Source: Argyresthia goedartella
Lineage: Eukaryota > Arthropoda > Insecta > Lepidoptera > Argyresthiidae
Length of the DNA stretch: 64,000 bases
Assembly (NCBI GenBank): GCA_949825045.1
Contig: OX463822.1
Span: 31,560,703-31,624,702 of the forward strand
Direction of reading: 5' to 3'
Shown piece after piece: positions 53,577-63,626 of the stretch. Made by a program: the position numbers and the translations under genes. Under the pieces are notes generated by a model. That model did no database searches, was not told where the DNA came from, and saw nothing but the letters and a program-made list of their open reading frames with translations. The first letter of the stretch is position 1; every line of letters starts with the position of its first letter.

Positions 53577-55055
53577 TATACATATGTAAATGTTATCCTA
53601 ATTGTAAAAATAATAATTGAAGACCATCAGATATCCATATCCTTTTAATCCCAATGAAGTTAAGTTAAGTTAAGTCCGTGATGAAACCTAAACCTCCTTG
53701 AGATTAAAGAATGAAACCTCAGATTTCTCATTGAAGTTGTTTCAGAACAAAAACTATGACAATTGCTGTCAATGTGTCAATGTTATAAAACAATAATAAA
53801 TAAATAAACCGCTGTAACCACTATAAAAGCTTGAAATACTTAAACATAACTGTCTTGATTGGGTTTTTGCCACCAGACTATATTCTCTCCCTTTTACCCG
53901 CCAACTAACAGCCATGTTTGAGCCGACACCAAAAAACTACAAATCTACTAAGAACAGATTGGACACGATCAACCAGACTGGTGAAGAAAACATGACAAAA
54001 GTCCAGTCACATTTCCTCATACCTCCAGATAAGCTTGACAAGGTTACATTACACAATATAATTACATCCCTAAGTACTATCCGTTCATTTCAAGTTTGCC
54101 GTGGCTGATCGTTACACTATTAAATTTTCCGCTTCCCTCTACCCCGCACCGAACCACTTTGCGTGTCACTCGCAATTATTGTAATGGTGAACTGTAATAG
54201 TGATTAGTGTAATAGTGAATAGTTATTATTATCCGGCCTCCGCTTTTAACATGTAAGGGTGTTTTTGGTTGAAGAGGATTGGTCCTCGATTGCAATGGTA
54301 CACCCTCATGACAAGATAACTCATATTTTTAACAAAATTACGAAAAACCGTTAGAATATGGTTTCTCAAAGCGGGTAACATCACAAGACACAGGGACATT
54401 TCACACTAAACTAAGATATTTCTGCTGAGTATCCCAAGTAAGTTGCACTTGTACGTTCCAATCTAACCTTACCTACAGATTTCGAGCTAAATTCTTTTTT
54501 TTTTTGTTTTCAACCCCCCTACTCCCTCCGCCTGTCATGGCGGCCCGCACGCCCAAATTGAAAATATTGAGTTACTTTGTACCTAATGAAAGTTGTAATC
54601 GTGAAGAAATCCTCTATCAGTTTATTCTATAGTTTCTGTTATTTGAATTTTGTTTGTAGTAGCTATCATCGTTGTGTTATATAAGTCACGTTCCTCTATG
54701 AGTAAAAGAGGAAAAGTTTTGCATTGCGCTGAATGCAATTTAATACTCAAATTGATGTAATTTTTTGAAGAGGAGAGGGAAATTAAATTATTGTCAAAGT
54801 TGGTGCGGTGCTAACTCGCCTACAAATAAATACACAGGAAGTAGACTCTACTAACTTATTACTAGGGGGTATATGTACATACATAGTCAATTTACATTCG
54901 TCGTGAACAACATGATGATTTTGATCTAGCAATTAAATGAACTTTATTTGGTAATGATACGAATACGTATTGCGAAGATCTCAAACATATTTTTGTCATT
55001 AACTTGAAATGCTTAGTTAAACAATTTAAGAAAATAATAATAATAATATAATAAT
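53577..55055. other. Unassigned stretch (probably intron of the phosphodiesterase gene or intergenic)
   Basis: Contains TAAGT repeats at 53660-53680 and a 64-codon frame at 53914 (MFEPTPKNYKSTKNR) that matches nothing I know. No exon with convincing splice sites was found. Confidence 0.45.
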
Positions 55056-55292
55056 ACCTTGGACACTATTTACACACATTGATCTAGCCCCAAACTAGGA
55101 TTCCCTGTATCTTGGGTACTAGACAACGATACACATACCTATATAGATAAATATTATACTTAGATAGATAAACAATCATGACTAGGGTACAAACATCCGT
55201 TCTCATCAAACAAATATTTGCCTCCACCAGGACTCGAACCCGAAACTCTTGGCTCCGTAGACAGGGTCACTGCCGACTCGGCCATTCGGGTC
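55056..55292 (-). mobile_element. tRNA-derived SINE (minus orientation)
   Basis: Minus strand: CGACCCGAATGGCCGAGTCG (A-box-like GGCCGAGTCGG), then CGGGTTCGAGTCCTGGTGG (B box), then a body with AGATAGATAAA-type repeats and CACACATTGATC. It is a typical tRNA-headed lepidopteran SINE. Confidence 0.85.
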
Positions 55293-55329
55293 GTCAATAG
55301 GCAAAAAAGATCATTCCCCCCTTATCTCC

Positions 55330-55650
55330 GAAACAAGTGATCCTAAAATTAAAAAAAAATAAACTTTATATAGGTCTTTACTAACACGCAGGAAAAATAT
55401 AGAGAAAGGTATGGTTTAAATTGTGAGGGGACAATTTATTTCAATACCACATACAAACCTATAAATGTACCTGGTTACAGACATGGAGTAGCCGCACCAA
55501 TAACGTTGTAAACAACAGTTTGCTATCATACACACAGGAAAATTAAATATACCATGCCATGCGTGCATGTAAGAAACTTGAATACCGTTGTGCGGTGTTA
55601 CGTAACCTTTCGTGTGCGGGTCCGTTTCGCACTTGACCGTTATTTTTTTT
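55330..55650 (+). repeat. Abundant lepidopteran repeat, diverged partial copy
   Basis: Shares TTTCAATACCACATACAAAC, ACCTGGTTACAGACATGGAG, CCGCACCAATAACGTTGTAA, CCTTTCGTGTGCG and CGCACTTGACCG with 3765-4168, but lacks the first part. Confidence 0.7.
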
Positions 55651-55921
55651 AGCTTAACCTCAGACTAAAGCTTGTAACTTTTTTTGGATATGTTGTTAAT
55701 AATAATACAATATTTGACATAAAATTATTACTAATAAGCTGTTCCATACGTTTTTATAATTTTGGTCAAAGCTTTCAAAATATTTTATCGATGCGATATC
55801 GATCGCCGATAGTTGCGGCGATGGATTAGCACCGTTTGTCACGTAAAATGGACTATCAAATAACTGGGGCCCCATAGAGGAAAGCGTGACCTTTGTAAGT
55901 TTGTTTTGTTTATGTATTTAG

Positions 55922-58900
55922 ATTACCCGAAGAGTCATCGCACCATACGCCCAAATTGAGAGGCGGGGCCTGAAGGAGGAAGTGACTAAAGAAAAAACGT
56001 ATCTTGATATTAGCCGGTTTAACGTGTTTTTGGAAGAAACTGTAGACCTGGATTCCTTGTTGTATGAGACGGCTATGGTTTTGAAGACTGTTACTGAGAG
56101 TTCTGGTAAGTTATTCGTATGTACTATTTACGTCATAAAGTTCACTAGTTCGCTCTCGCCTCAACACGTCGTAGTTAGGGCAATGACACGGACGCAATGA
56201 TGTCATCAGAGCGAGGTGCCAAGTTAATTTTGGCGCGTAGTAACCGCCTGTCATAAAGCAGTCTTAAATTACAGATTAAACGTGTGGGCCAAGAACCAGG
56301 GTTTAACATGTCCAATGTAAATTTAATCCTGGCTGACCAAAGTAAAACCTAATTCTCCTGTCTTGAAATGTAAGCATGTAGTAAGTTATCTCGGCTGTTG
56401 TTTAGGTGTGTTCGTGTACATCGTGAATAAAGTAACAAACGAAATAGTTATGATGCCGCTTCATACCAAGAATCCTGTCCGGCATGAAGTCAATATACCA
56501 ATACGTGAGTTACACACAGCACATACTGTGCAGTACCTACAGTAAAGGTTATTAATTTTGATAGCGTTACCTTCCATCGCGCCGCCTTGCCACGGTCCTG
56601 CTCTTTTCAAAGAGCGTCGCCACAACACTTTTAAACTTACTTACAGATAGCCGTAAAGGCATGTCGTTGATAGATGTATGTTCTCGTTTAATGAGTTTTC
56701 TATGAGCGTTGGCAATTTTTCAGGTGAGGGCAAAGTAGCAGCGGCCCACGCAGCCTTCACGAAAGAGTATTTGCTGTTAGATGACGTGCCACGTGACCGC
56801 CGGTTTGCTGAGGGCCTCAAGTGGGTGGATGCGAAGGTAAATTTGAGAAGGTTACACTACACAATGCACGATGAGACGTTCAATTGGCTGCGTCAAACGC
56901 GATTGTCAATAGGCTTCAAACTTTCCATCAATCGCTTCATTCACTTAGTTGCGATTGACAATCCCTTCAATGCCCTGCAATTGTCGCCTTCGAGCGAACA
57001 CTCATGGCCATGGCGCTGCGAGCAGCAAACGGTAATGACTTTATTCTCTTTGCGAGCAGGCAGCGAGACTCGCCAGTCGGAGCTCAGTCAATATTACTTG
57101 TGCCCTAACATGTGCCTAATACTTCGGAAATACATTCTTATGCTACAAAGTCTCTATTCTTTCACACCAACTACCAAACCGTTAAATATTTATGTATATT
57201 TCGTACCTAGTATAATTTTATCTTTTTGTATTGATATCACGTATTTTATACACACATTGGTAAGCAGTTTAATATTTTAATTATTTAACTAGCTTTGCTG
57301 GAAGAAGTCTCTTTAGAGATAAGCTCGCCTTTATACTTTTTTTTCTTCACAGTGATGTATCTTCTGTTTTTTTCAATAAAGTAAATAAGTAAGTAAGTGA
57401 ATGTGTGCGTGACTCGCATACGGACCTGGCGTTGGTGCTAGCTAATTATCATATTCATAATCATAATCAGTATTTTCCGTACGAAGTTGCAGAGGCTCAG
57501 TATTTAATTTTGCTATTACAGGCGGCACTTTGCATGCCAGTGGTAAAGCCCGATGGAGAATGCTATGCAGTTTTAGAGTTGTTCAGGACATATGAACAAC
57601 CATATAACAACGTAAGTTAATACATTTCTATTTTCTCTACAAGCTAGTATTTTAGAAGAAGCCCAGAGTTTACGTCTCACCCAACACAATAACAGTAATC
57701 CGTCAAAATGTTGCAAGCCGCCATTATCCTTAGGTAGCAATAAACGACCCTGTTCGGCACAGTAAATGTGTCATAAAGTCAGGCAACAAGTCATAACATG
57801 ATCCCACTCCAAGAGGCAGGCAAGCCCCTTGCATGTGCCCATGGACCATGAAACATGATCCCACTCCAAGAGGCAGGCAAGCCCCTTGCATGTGCCCTTG
57901 GACCATGAAACATGATCCCACTCCAAGAGGCAGGCAAGCCCCTTGCATGTGCCCATGGACCATGAAATCCAAACAAAAACTGGACAGAGATAGTTAAACA
58001 AAAAAAATTGGTTGTCTTTAAAGTCTGTTGGTTGGTTAGATATAGAACAATTCAAAATTAAAATAAAAGAATGAAAACAGTTTAGCAAATAATAAACCGT
58101 GAAACTGGCAAAGTTATACAAAGGAACAATGATTTCTGCCTAAATATAGGTGATGGATGATGTTATTAAATCCATCGCTGAGGTTGCTCTAGCTTTCGAA
58201 ACATTCTTCACCAATGTACTCTTAGTCACAATAGATCGCATTAATTCTTCTCCATATGAAGCAGAGAAAAAAACAACACTAGCGTCATTAAAAATATTTA
58301 AAACTTCATCATGTATATCCCCAGGACATTGTCAAAACGTTTGGATTACTTAACTTAAAAAATACTGAAGACCTGTGGGGTATGTCAGTTAAAGTCATTG
58401 GCTCAGTAATTCTAGTTAGAGTCCCACACTTAGCTTATATATTCAATAAATGTGTTGACGATGGAGCTTTCCCAGACCTCATGAAACACAGTAAACTGCA
58501 TGGGAGGCCACACAGTATGCTATCGGAGTTTTTTGCGACCTGTCGAAGGCGTTTGATTGTGTTGATCATAATACGCTATTAATTAAATTAAATCATTAGG
58601 GAGTTAGAAATAAAGCGTTGTATCTACTAAGATCATACATAAGCAATAGAATTCAAAAGGCAGAAGTTAACGGCGTTAAATCTGATGGATCGGTTGTTAA
58701 AATTGGCGTTCCACAAGGTACCATATTAGGCCCTTTCTTATTCCTGGTATATATGAACGATCTGCCTTTCATGGTGGAGAAATAACTGACATAGTGTTGT
58801 TTGCTGATGATACTTCAATGGTCTTCAAAATTGAAAGACAAAAAGGAGATTTTGATGATGTTAATGGTGTTTTGTCTTTAACCTTGAATTGGTTTACAGT

Positions 58901-61900
58901 TAATAATTTATTGTTAAACGCTGGTAAAACCAAGTGTATCAAATTCTCACTTCCAAATGTCAGGCAAGTTGAGACCAGTTTAGTGTTAGACAATAGCACG
59001 TTAGAATAGGTAAATGATACGAAGTTTCTTGGAATAACCATTGACAGCAAATTTCAATGGGGACCCCACATAGATAAATTTGCTGGTAAATTAAGCTCTG
59101 CGGCTTACGCTGTTAGGAACATCAGACAAAGCACGGCTAGTATATTTCAGTTACTTTCATAGTGTGATGTCCTATGATGTCTTGTTGTGGGGGAAAACAG
59201 GGGATATTCAAACTATTTTTATTTTACAGAAATGAGCTATTCGAGCAATTCATAATTTATAACGAACAAACTCCTTAAGAAAGCTTTTTAAAGAAATTGA
59301 CATACTAACAGTAGCTAGACAATTTATTTTCGAAAATATAATGTATGTACGCAAGAACCTTACAAAATTTTCCAAACTTAGCTCTGGCTGTAATGTTAAC
59401 CTACAAAATAATCACAGACTATGTGCGCCCCGATTTAGACTCGCGAAGGTTAGCAATTCTTTCAAGGGTCAGTGCATTCTCTACTATAATAAGATACCTC
59501 TGGAGAATTTGAAATTTCCATTTGAGCAATTTAAAAAGCATGTTAAACCAGATTTTGTCGAAAAAGGGATATTACAATGTTCAAAATTACAGATGACAGG
59601 ACTGTAATCTAGCTCAACACAGACCTTGCTGTTAATAATTTTGTAATTATTTATTCCTGTTTATTAATCATAAAAATGAACTTTTTCATATTTGTATTAG
59701 TTAAGCACAACCTATTTTTAAAAGAGATCTAAAAATCAATCTGTGGGAGTTTCTACGCCCTTCTCTCCCACAGTGGTCCAATGTAGAGAAAAGGCAAAAA
59801 ATGACGTTTGCTAAGTATATGTAAATATCTAGAGTAATAAAGTACTTTGACTTTGACTTTGACTTTCAAGCACAGATACTAAGTATATATAAGGAGGCGC
59901 CAATATAAATAAACGGTCAAGTGCGAGGCCAAGGGTTCCGTAAACACTTGCAGAGATGCTATTATGTATGTCATGTATATGGAAAAAGTTCGTCCGTCAC
60001 GGGAATCCAGTCTTTGAAATTATAACCGACTTTAAAACGTGGGGTTTTCAATTCGGTTGTATTGCGTGACAACGGAGAAGCTAAACCAGAAATAAGAACT
60101 ATCAAATCTGCAAACAGAGAAAACGAAACCTTAGCTGTAGTAACTCAGAGCCGGGACGTCTGAGTTACTACAGCTACAACGCCAGAACGTGGAATTGGTT
60201 AGCATTCTGATTGAGGACGAGGAGGATGACACCAGCAAGGAGGACGAGCCCACATCACAAACTCTGGTCTTGACCCCCCTCAACGTAAGTTTGCAACGCC
60301 CACTGCTGTCCTGACCAGGAAACAGCGTAGCCGTCGTTGTCTAGTGTCAATCAGTGTCGCGCGTGTCGCGCTGCCTGCTGAGTCGTGTGTCATGCTGCAC
60401 GCTGCCGCGAGAGCCCCGCCGCTCGCCGTTACGCGCGTTGCACCGCTCACTGCCGCGCCACCCGCCGGTTGCCATCCTGTTCATTCCAAATCGGACTTCT
60501 CTGAGCCAACGACGACAAACATCTTGAGACACCTATTGCTTTGATCATTTCTGAAATCAAGGGGTGAGGACCTCACCCCTGACACCTCACCGTGAGGTGC
60601 AAGACGAATCTTGTTAGCCGGGACAGCTAGTGCGACGATGACCGATTTATGGACAAGAATCGTGGCATAAGGGAGATTTGAGAGAGAGAGAAGAAACCTG
60701 GGTACGAAGCTAGCTCCTTGGGTCTCGGCCCATTGGGTCTCGGCCCATTGACTTTTATATTTTATTTACACCACGAGACTCATTGTTTCCAAGCTGACCC
60801 ATAAGTTCGCCAAGTTGAGTCCCGCCATGCTTTTTGAAGCAACAACGCATCTTTACGGTCTAAGCCGACGACTAGATCGCTCCACTCCGAATTTCTAAAC
60901 CTCTAAATGAAGACGTTCTGTTCTCAATGGGAGTCGGTTTCACGACAAGTCGAGAAGATGTTGACCCACATTGTGCGCTTCAGATCGCCTTTCCAAAACA
61001 CTTTCTCCCACCGGGGAACGAGAAATATACTCTCGCCCTGTTTAGGTGACGCATGACTCTGGGTATCAGAGGAGGTGGTGGGAACACCCAGGCCAGCTGA
61101 TAATTCCAACTCCGACTGAACGCATTTGTGAACAACGCTAGAGAATCTAAGGCATCTATCGCAACGTATTCAGGGATAACTTTCGACCGAAAAGTGGCAA
61201 GCAGATCTATTTCTGGGATTCCCCATTTGAAGAACACCTTCTGTGTGACGATGCTGTCCAAATGCCAAATAGGGCAGATCCTTTCCCCTGGAGATACAAT
61301 CCGCAATGGAGTTGTATCAACCTGGGAAATAAAACGGATGAAGAGTTTGTTGCGTGGTTCTTAGTATGAGCGGTGCGGCTCAATTCTCAGCCGCGTGGTG
61401 CGGCGTACGGGCCTTACGGCTCAGCAAACGAGTCGTGTGGCTCGAAGCATGAGCCTTGCGGCGCAAAACATCATGAAGCCGCCCGATACGGAGCAGAACC
61501 AGATTTATAAGCTGTGGCTTTACCGACAGTTCAAGTAAGTAGGTATGCATATAACTCTACTTTTCTGGTGATAACTACTCAGCTGTGGCTGGGTGGCCGG
61601 TGGGTGACAATCTGAAATAAGTTATTAGTAAAACTTATCTTTGCTGGATGCAGATATGATCCAAGACAATACCAAGGTAGAACGTTACAACAACGATACT
61701 AATGACGTATGAAAAGACACGCGGGCGCATGGCAAAGTAATAGCGTATAAAAGCGGGGCGCGGGGAGGCACCCCGCACCCCGCGCGCTTCGGTTTCAAGA
61801 ATGGATAGTTGTGAGGGGGAAGTATGAAATGATTGTGACTTGGGTGTAGGGTGTAGAGATAATCTCCGAAAAGTCAAATGCCGTAGGCACATCAGAGCTG

Positions 61901-62371
61901 AAATATACGGTTTTTTAGAATCAGTTTAACAAAAATTATGTCGGAGCTATGGGGTTACAAAGTTTCTGGTGAGGCTACTTTCATACTCCATCTACGTAAC
62001 CAGTTGCATTCATAAGTTTGTTAAAGGAAAATGAGGTCGGGTTATTCGTTTTTATAATAATTCCACTTGTTCTTTCAATAAACTTCAAGGTGTCGTCGGG
62101 GGTGCTAGGGGTTAGCAAAGAATGAAAAATTAAATCAAATATCGCGAGGTCTTCAGCTCACAGAGCCACTAGTTAACCCTCTTAATCAATCTTCCAGAGC
62201 GTTCTATTCACGGTGGTGTGCGTGGCATGCTGGGCGGGCGCAGCGGTCCATCAGGCCCAAGCCCGGGTCACGCTGCAGAAGAGTGCCCTTCTCAACCAGG
62301 AGCTGTTGGCGCTGCTGCAGAGATACTTCTGCGACCTGGCCAGCCTGGATACTATGATCACGGATATGCTG
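55922..62371 (+). CDS. PDE10A: Cyclic-nucleotide phosphodiesterase, PDE10A-like: GAF-A exons and linker (partial gene)
   Basis: Five exons: 55922-56105, 56406-56504, 56724-56836, 57522-57611 and 62198-62371. All have AG/GT borders (for example TATTTAG before exon 1, GTAAGT after it, CTTCCAG before exon 5), and phases match at each join. The product reads ITRRVIAPYAQIE ..., then GAF-A: LDSLLYETAMVLKTVTESSG, VFVYIVNKVTNEIVM, VNIPIREGKVAAAHAAF, YLLLDDVPRDRRF, ALCMPVVKPDGECYAVLELF. The linker to GAF-B (WAGAAVHQAQARV, YFCDLASLDTMITDML) is the part most like PDE10A. GAF domains of this family bind cAMP/cGMP and regulate a C-terminal HD-type phosphodiesterase domain, which lies beyond the window. 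The N-terminus is also outside or unrecognised. Intron 4 (4,586 bp) is filled with repeats. Confidence 0.78.
57285..57385 (+). mobile_element. LINE family Y-type 3' tail in intron 3
   Basis: TTGCTGGAAGAAGTCTCTTT, GAGATAAGCTCGCC and TTTTTCAATAAAGTAAATAA, ending in AAGTAAGTAAGTG. It is a short 5'-truncated LINE end in the sense of the host gene. Confidence 0.65.
57796..57967. repeat. 57-bp minisatellite, three units, in intron 4
   Basis: Units start ACATGATCCCACTCC at 57796, 57853 and 57910. They differ only in one or two bases (CCCATGG versus CCCTTGG). 57 bp is a multiple of three, so long shadow frames cross it. Confidence 0.88.
58140..59870 (+). mobile_element. LINE family X copy in intron 4 (best copy)
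   Basis: Frames in series show FETFFTNVLLVTIDRINSSP (58192), an RT palm CDLSKAFDCVDHN-like segment (58530-58575), VPQGTILGPFLFLVYMNDLP (58708), LFADDTSMVFKIERQKGDF (58797), the thumb, and a C-terminal domain (PRFRLAKVSNSFKGQCILYY, 59430). The 3' UTR contains the GTGGGAG/CTCCCAC hairpin and ends AATAAAGTACTTTGACTTTG with TTGACT repeats. There are several frameshifts. It lies in the same orientation as the phosphodiesterase gene. Confidence 0.85.
59880..60130. repeat. Fragments of common lepidopteran repeats
   Basis: CGGTCAAGTGCGAGG and AAGGGTTCCGTAAACAC (59914-59945) are the inverted ends of the abundant repeat. ATAACCGACTTTAAAACGTG and TTCAATTCGGTTG (60021-60058) match another widespread lepidopteran repeat end. 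Confidence 0.5.
60132..60176. repeat. Perfect 18-bp inverted repeat
   Basis: TAGCTGTAGTAACTCAGA (60132-60149) is exactly inverted at 60159-60176 around GCCGGGACG. Confidence 0.88.
60149..60284 (+). other. Exon-like coding segment of unknown origin
   Basis: After AACTCAG an open stretch reads AGTSELLQLQRQNVELVSIL, then IEDEEDDTSKEDEPTSQTLV, ending LTPLN before a consensus GTAAGTTT. Its start phase does not fit between phosphodiesterase exons 4 and 5, which already join in frame. It is not part of that transcript unless alternatively used. It could be a captured exon or a small acidic exon of a retrogene. Confidence 0.3.
60285..60879. other. Unassigned, partly GC-rich intron sequence
   Basis: GC-rich 60330-60480 without a supportable frame. 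A short direct repeat of GGGTCTCGGCCCATT lies at 60719-60749. Confidence 0.45.
60880..61370 (-). pseudogene. DIRS-like retroelement fragment
   Basis: Minus frames from 61306: FKWGIPEIDLLATFRSKVIP, EYVAIDALDSLALFTNAFSR, SWNYQLAWVFPPPPLIPRVM. After a frameshift near 61020 comes FLVPRWEKVFWKGDLKR. The order 'DLFAS ... YVS ... DAFS-W ... FPPxxLIPRVL ... VPRW' is the RNase H/methylase-side region typical of DIRS-type elements. Only this piece is present, antisense to the host gene. Confidence 0.7.
61371..62197. other. Rest of phosphodiesterase intron 4
   Basis: GTGCGGC-type imperfect repeats at 61370-61490 and a TATAAAAGCGGGGCG stretch at 61747 are present. No gene or known element is supported. 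Ends with the acceptor TTCCAG at 62197. Confidence 0.5.
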
Positions 62372-63024
62372 GTGGGTCAATCAATTTGAACACCGATATT
62401 TTAGTATCCCTTGGGATAAAAAAAGAAGTTAATTTAAAAGCTACATTAAACACAAAATATTTACGTAATTTATGCATACCAACTACATCAAAAAGTGATA
62501 GAATGTTATTTAAAGCTTTCAGATAACTAAGAAATTGTATCAGAAGTACTCGGTAACAAAGTGCACAATCATTGTACAAATTGCTTACAAAAAGCAGTGT
62601 CCTATAATGCAGGTCTAGAGATGTAAACAATTCTATTTCGGAAATGTTGCCTTTAAACCTGTAAAATAAATAAAGTAATTTCCTTGATTTACAGCTGTTT
62701 ATAGCTGTGAAATGCTACTACTTATTTTTACAAAAAGAAACAACTGTTTATATTTATTCAAAACGAATCGACGGCTTGGGCAGCGAACACTTATCGCGTT
62801 TCTTACTGCCCATGTCCATTTTGGTGCATAATGGCGCATGATTGGCTCGTCAATTAACCACAGGTAGCCGCAAGTGATCGCGTGTCTTTGTTCATCGTCT
62901 GCTGAATGTTCAAATTTTCACCGGTAAGTAACAACTTTTCTTCTTGTTTATTGTATAATTTTGATAACTTTCTTCATGGTCAGGGTCAGGGAGTTACTTA
63001 TGCATAAAACTTTCAGCCTTTTTT
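62372..63024. other. Intron sequence after exon 5
   Basis: AT-rich, starting GTGGGT (donor). ACCGGTAAGTAAC near 62921 looks like a donor, but no open exon precedes it convincingly. Confidence 0.5.
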
Positions 63025-63412
63025 AGGGTTCCGTACCCGAAGGGTTCCAAACGGGACCCTATTACTAAGACTCCGCTGTCCGTCCGTCCGTCCGTCTGTC
63101 ACCAGGCATGAACCATGATATTTTCACAGATTATGTATTTCTGTTGCCGCTATAACAACAAATACAAAAAAACAGGATAAAAGAAATATTTAAGGGGGCT
63201 CCCATACAACAATTCTTTCAATACCACATACAAACTTATGGATGCACCTGGTTACGTACATGGAGTGTGAAAGTAACCGCACCAATAACTTTGTAAACAA
63301 TATTTTGCTGTGTAAAATCCAAACTATTTACTCCACACCATCGCTTCCATTGAACGGTGGTACGGAACCCTTCGTGCGCGATTTAGACTCGCACTTGACC
63401 GGTTTTTTATAG
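63025..63412 (+). repeat. Abundant lepidopteran repeat, copy 3
   Basis: Very close to the copy at 3765-4168. It begins AGGGTTCCGTACCCGAAGGG, has four CCGT units, then ATTATGTATTTCTGTTGCCG, and ends GTACGGAACCCTTCGTGCGC, GACTCGCACTTGACCGG. It lacks about 30 bp after CACCAGGC. Confidence 0.85.
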
Positions 63413-63626
63413 TCTCTTGAGTTACTTGCATGCTGATTTACTTTTGCGTTAAATAACTACAAAGAGTTTTTTATCGAGATAGAGGCTTTCTATCGAGTGT
63501 TTTATACAGGTTAAATTACCAGTTTGTTTTTTAATTCATAAACCACAAATATTAGAGGTGCAATGGCGTAGGTCGAGCCATGTGTCAAAAAATCATACAA
63601 AAGTCCCCGTCAGGAGAAGCTAGAAA

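Noticed and set aside
53914..54108. Possible upstream exon of the phosphodiesterase (MFEPTPKNYKSTKNR)
   Set aside because: There are no splice borders in a fitting phase and no similarity to PDE N-termini that I can recognise.
57730..58121. Minus-strand frames of 61-116 codons with a 19-residue repeat
   Set aside because: Created by the 57-bp minisatellite; all frames stay open because the unit length is a multiple of three.
61740..61800. TATA-box promoter with a GC-rich leader (TATAAAAGCGGGGCG)
   Set aside because: No gene start or conserved frame follows; it lies within intron 4 and is probably a chance or repeat-derived motif.
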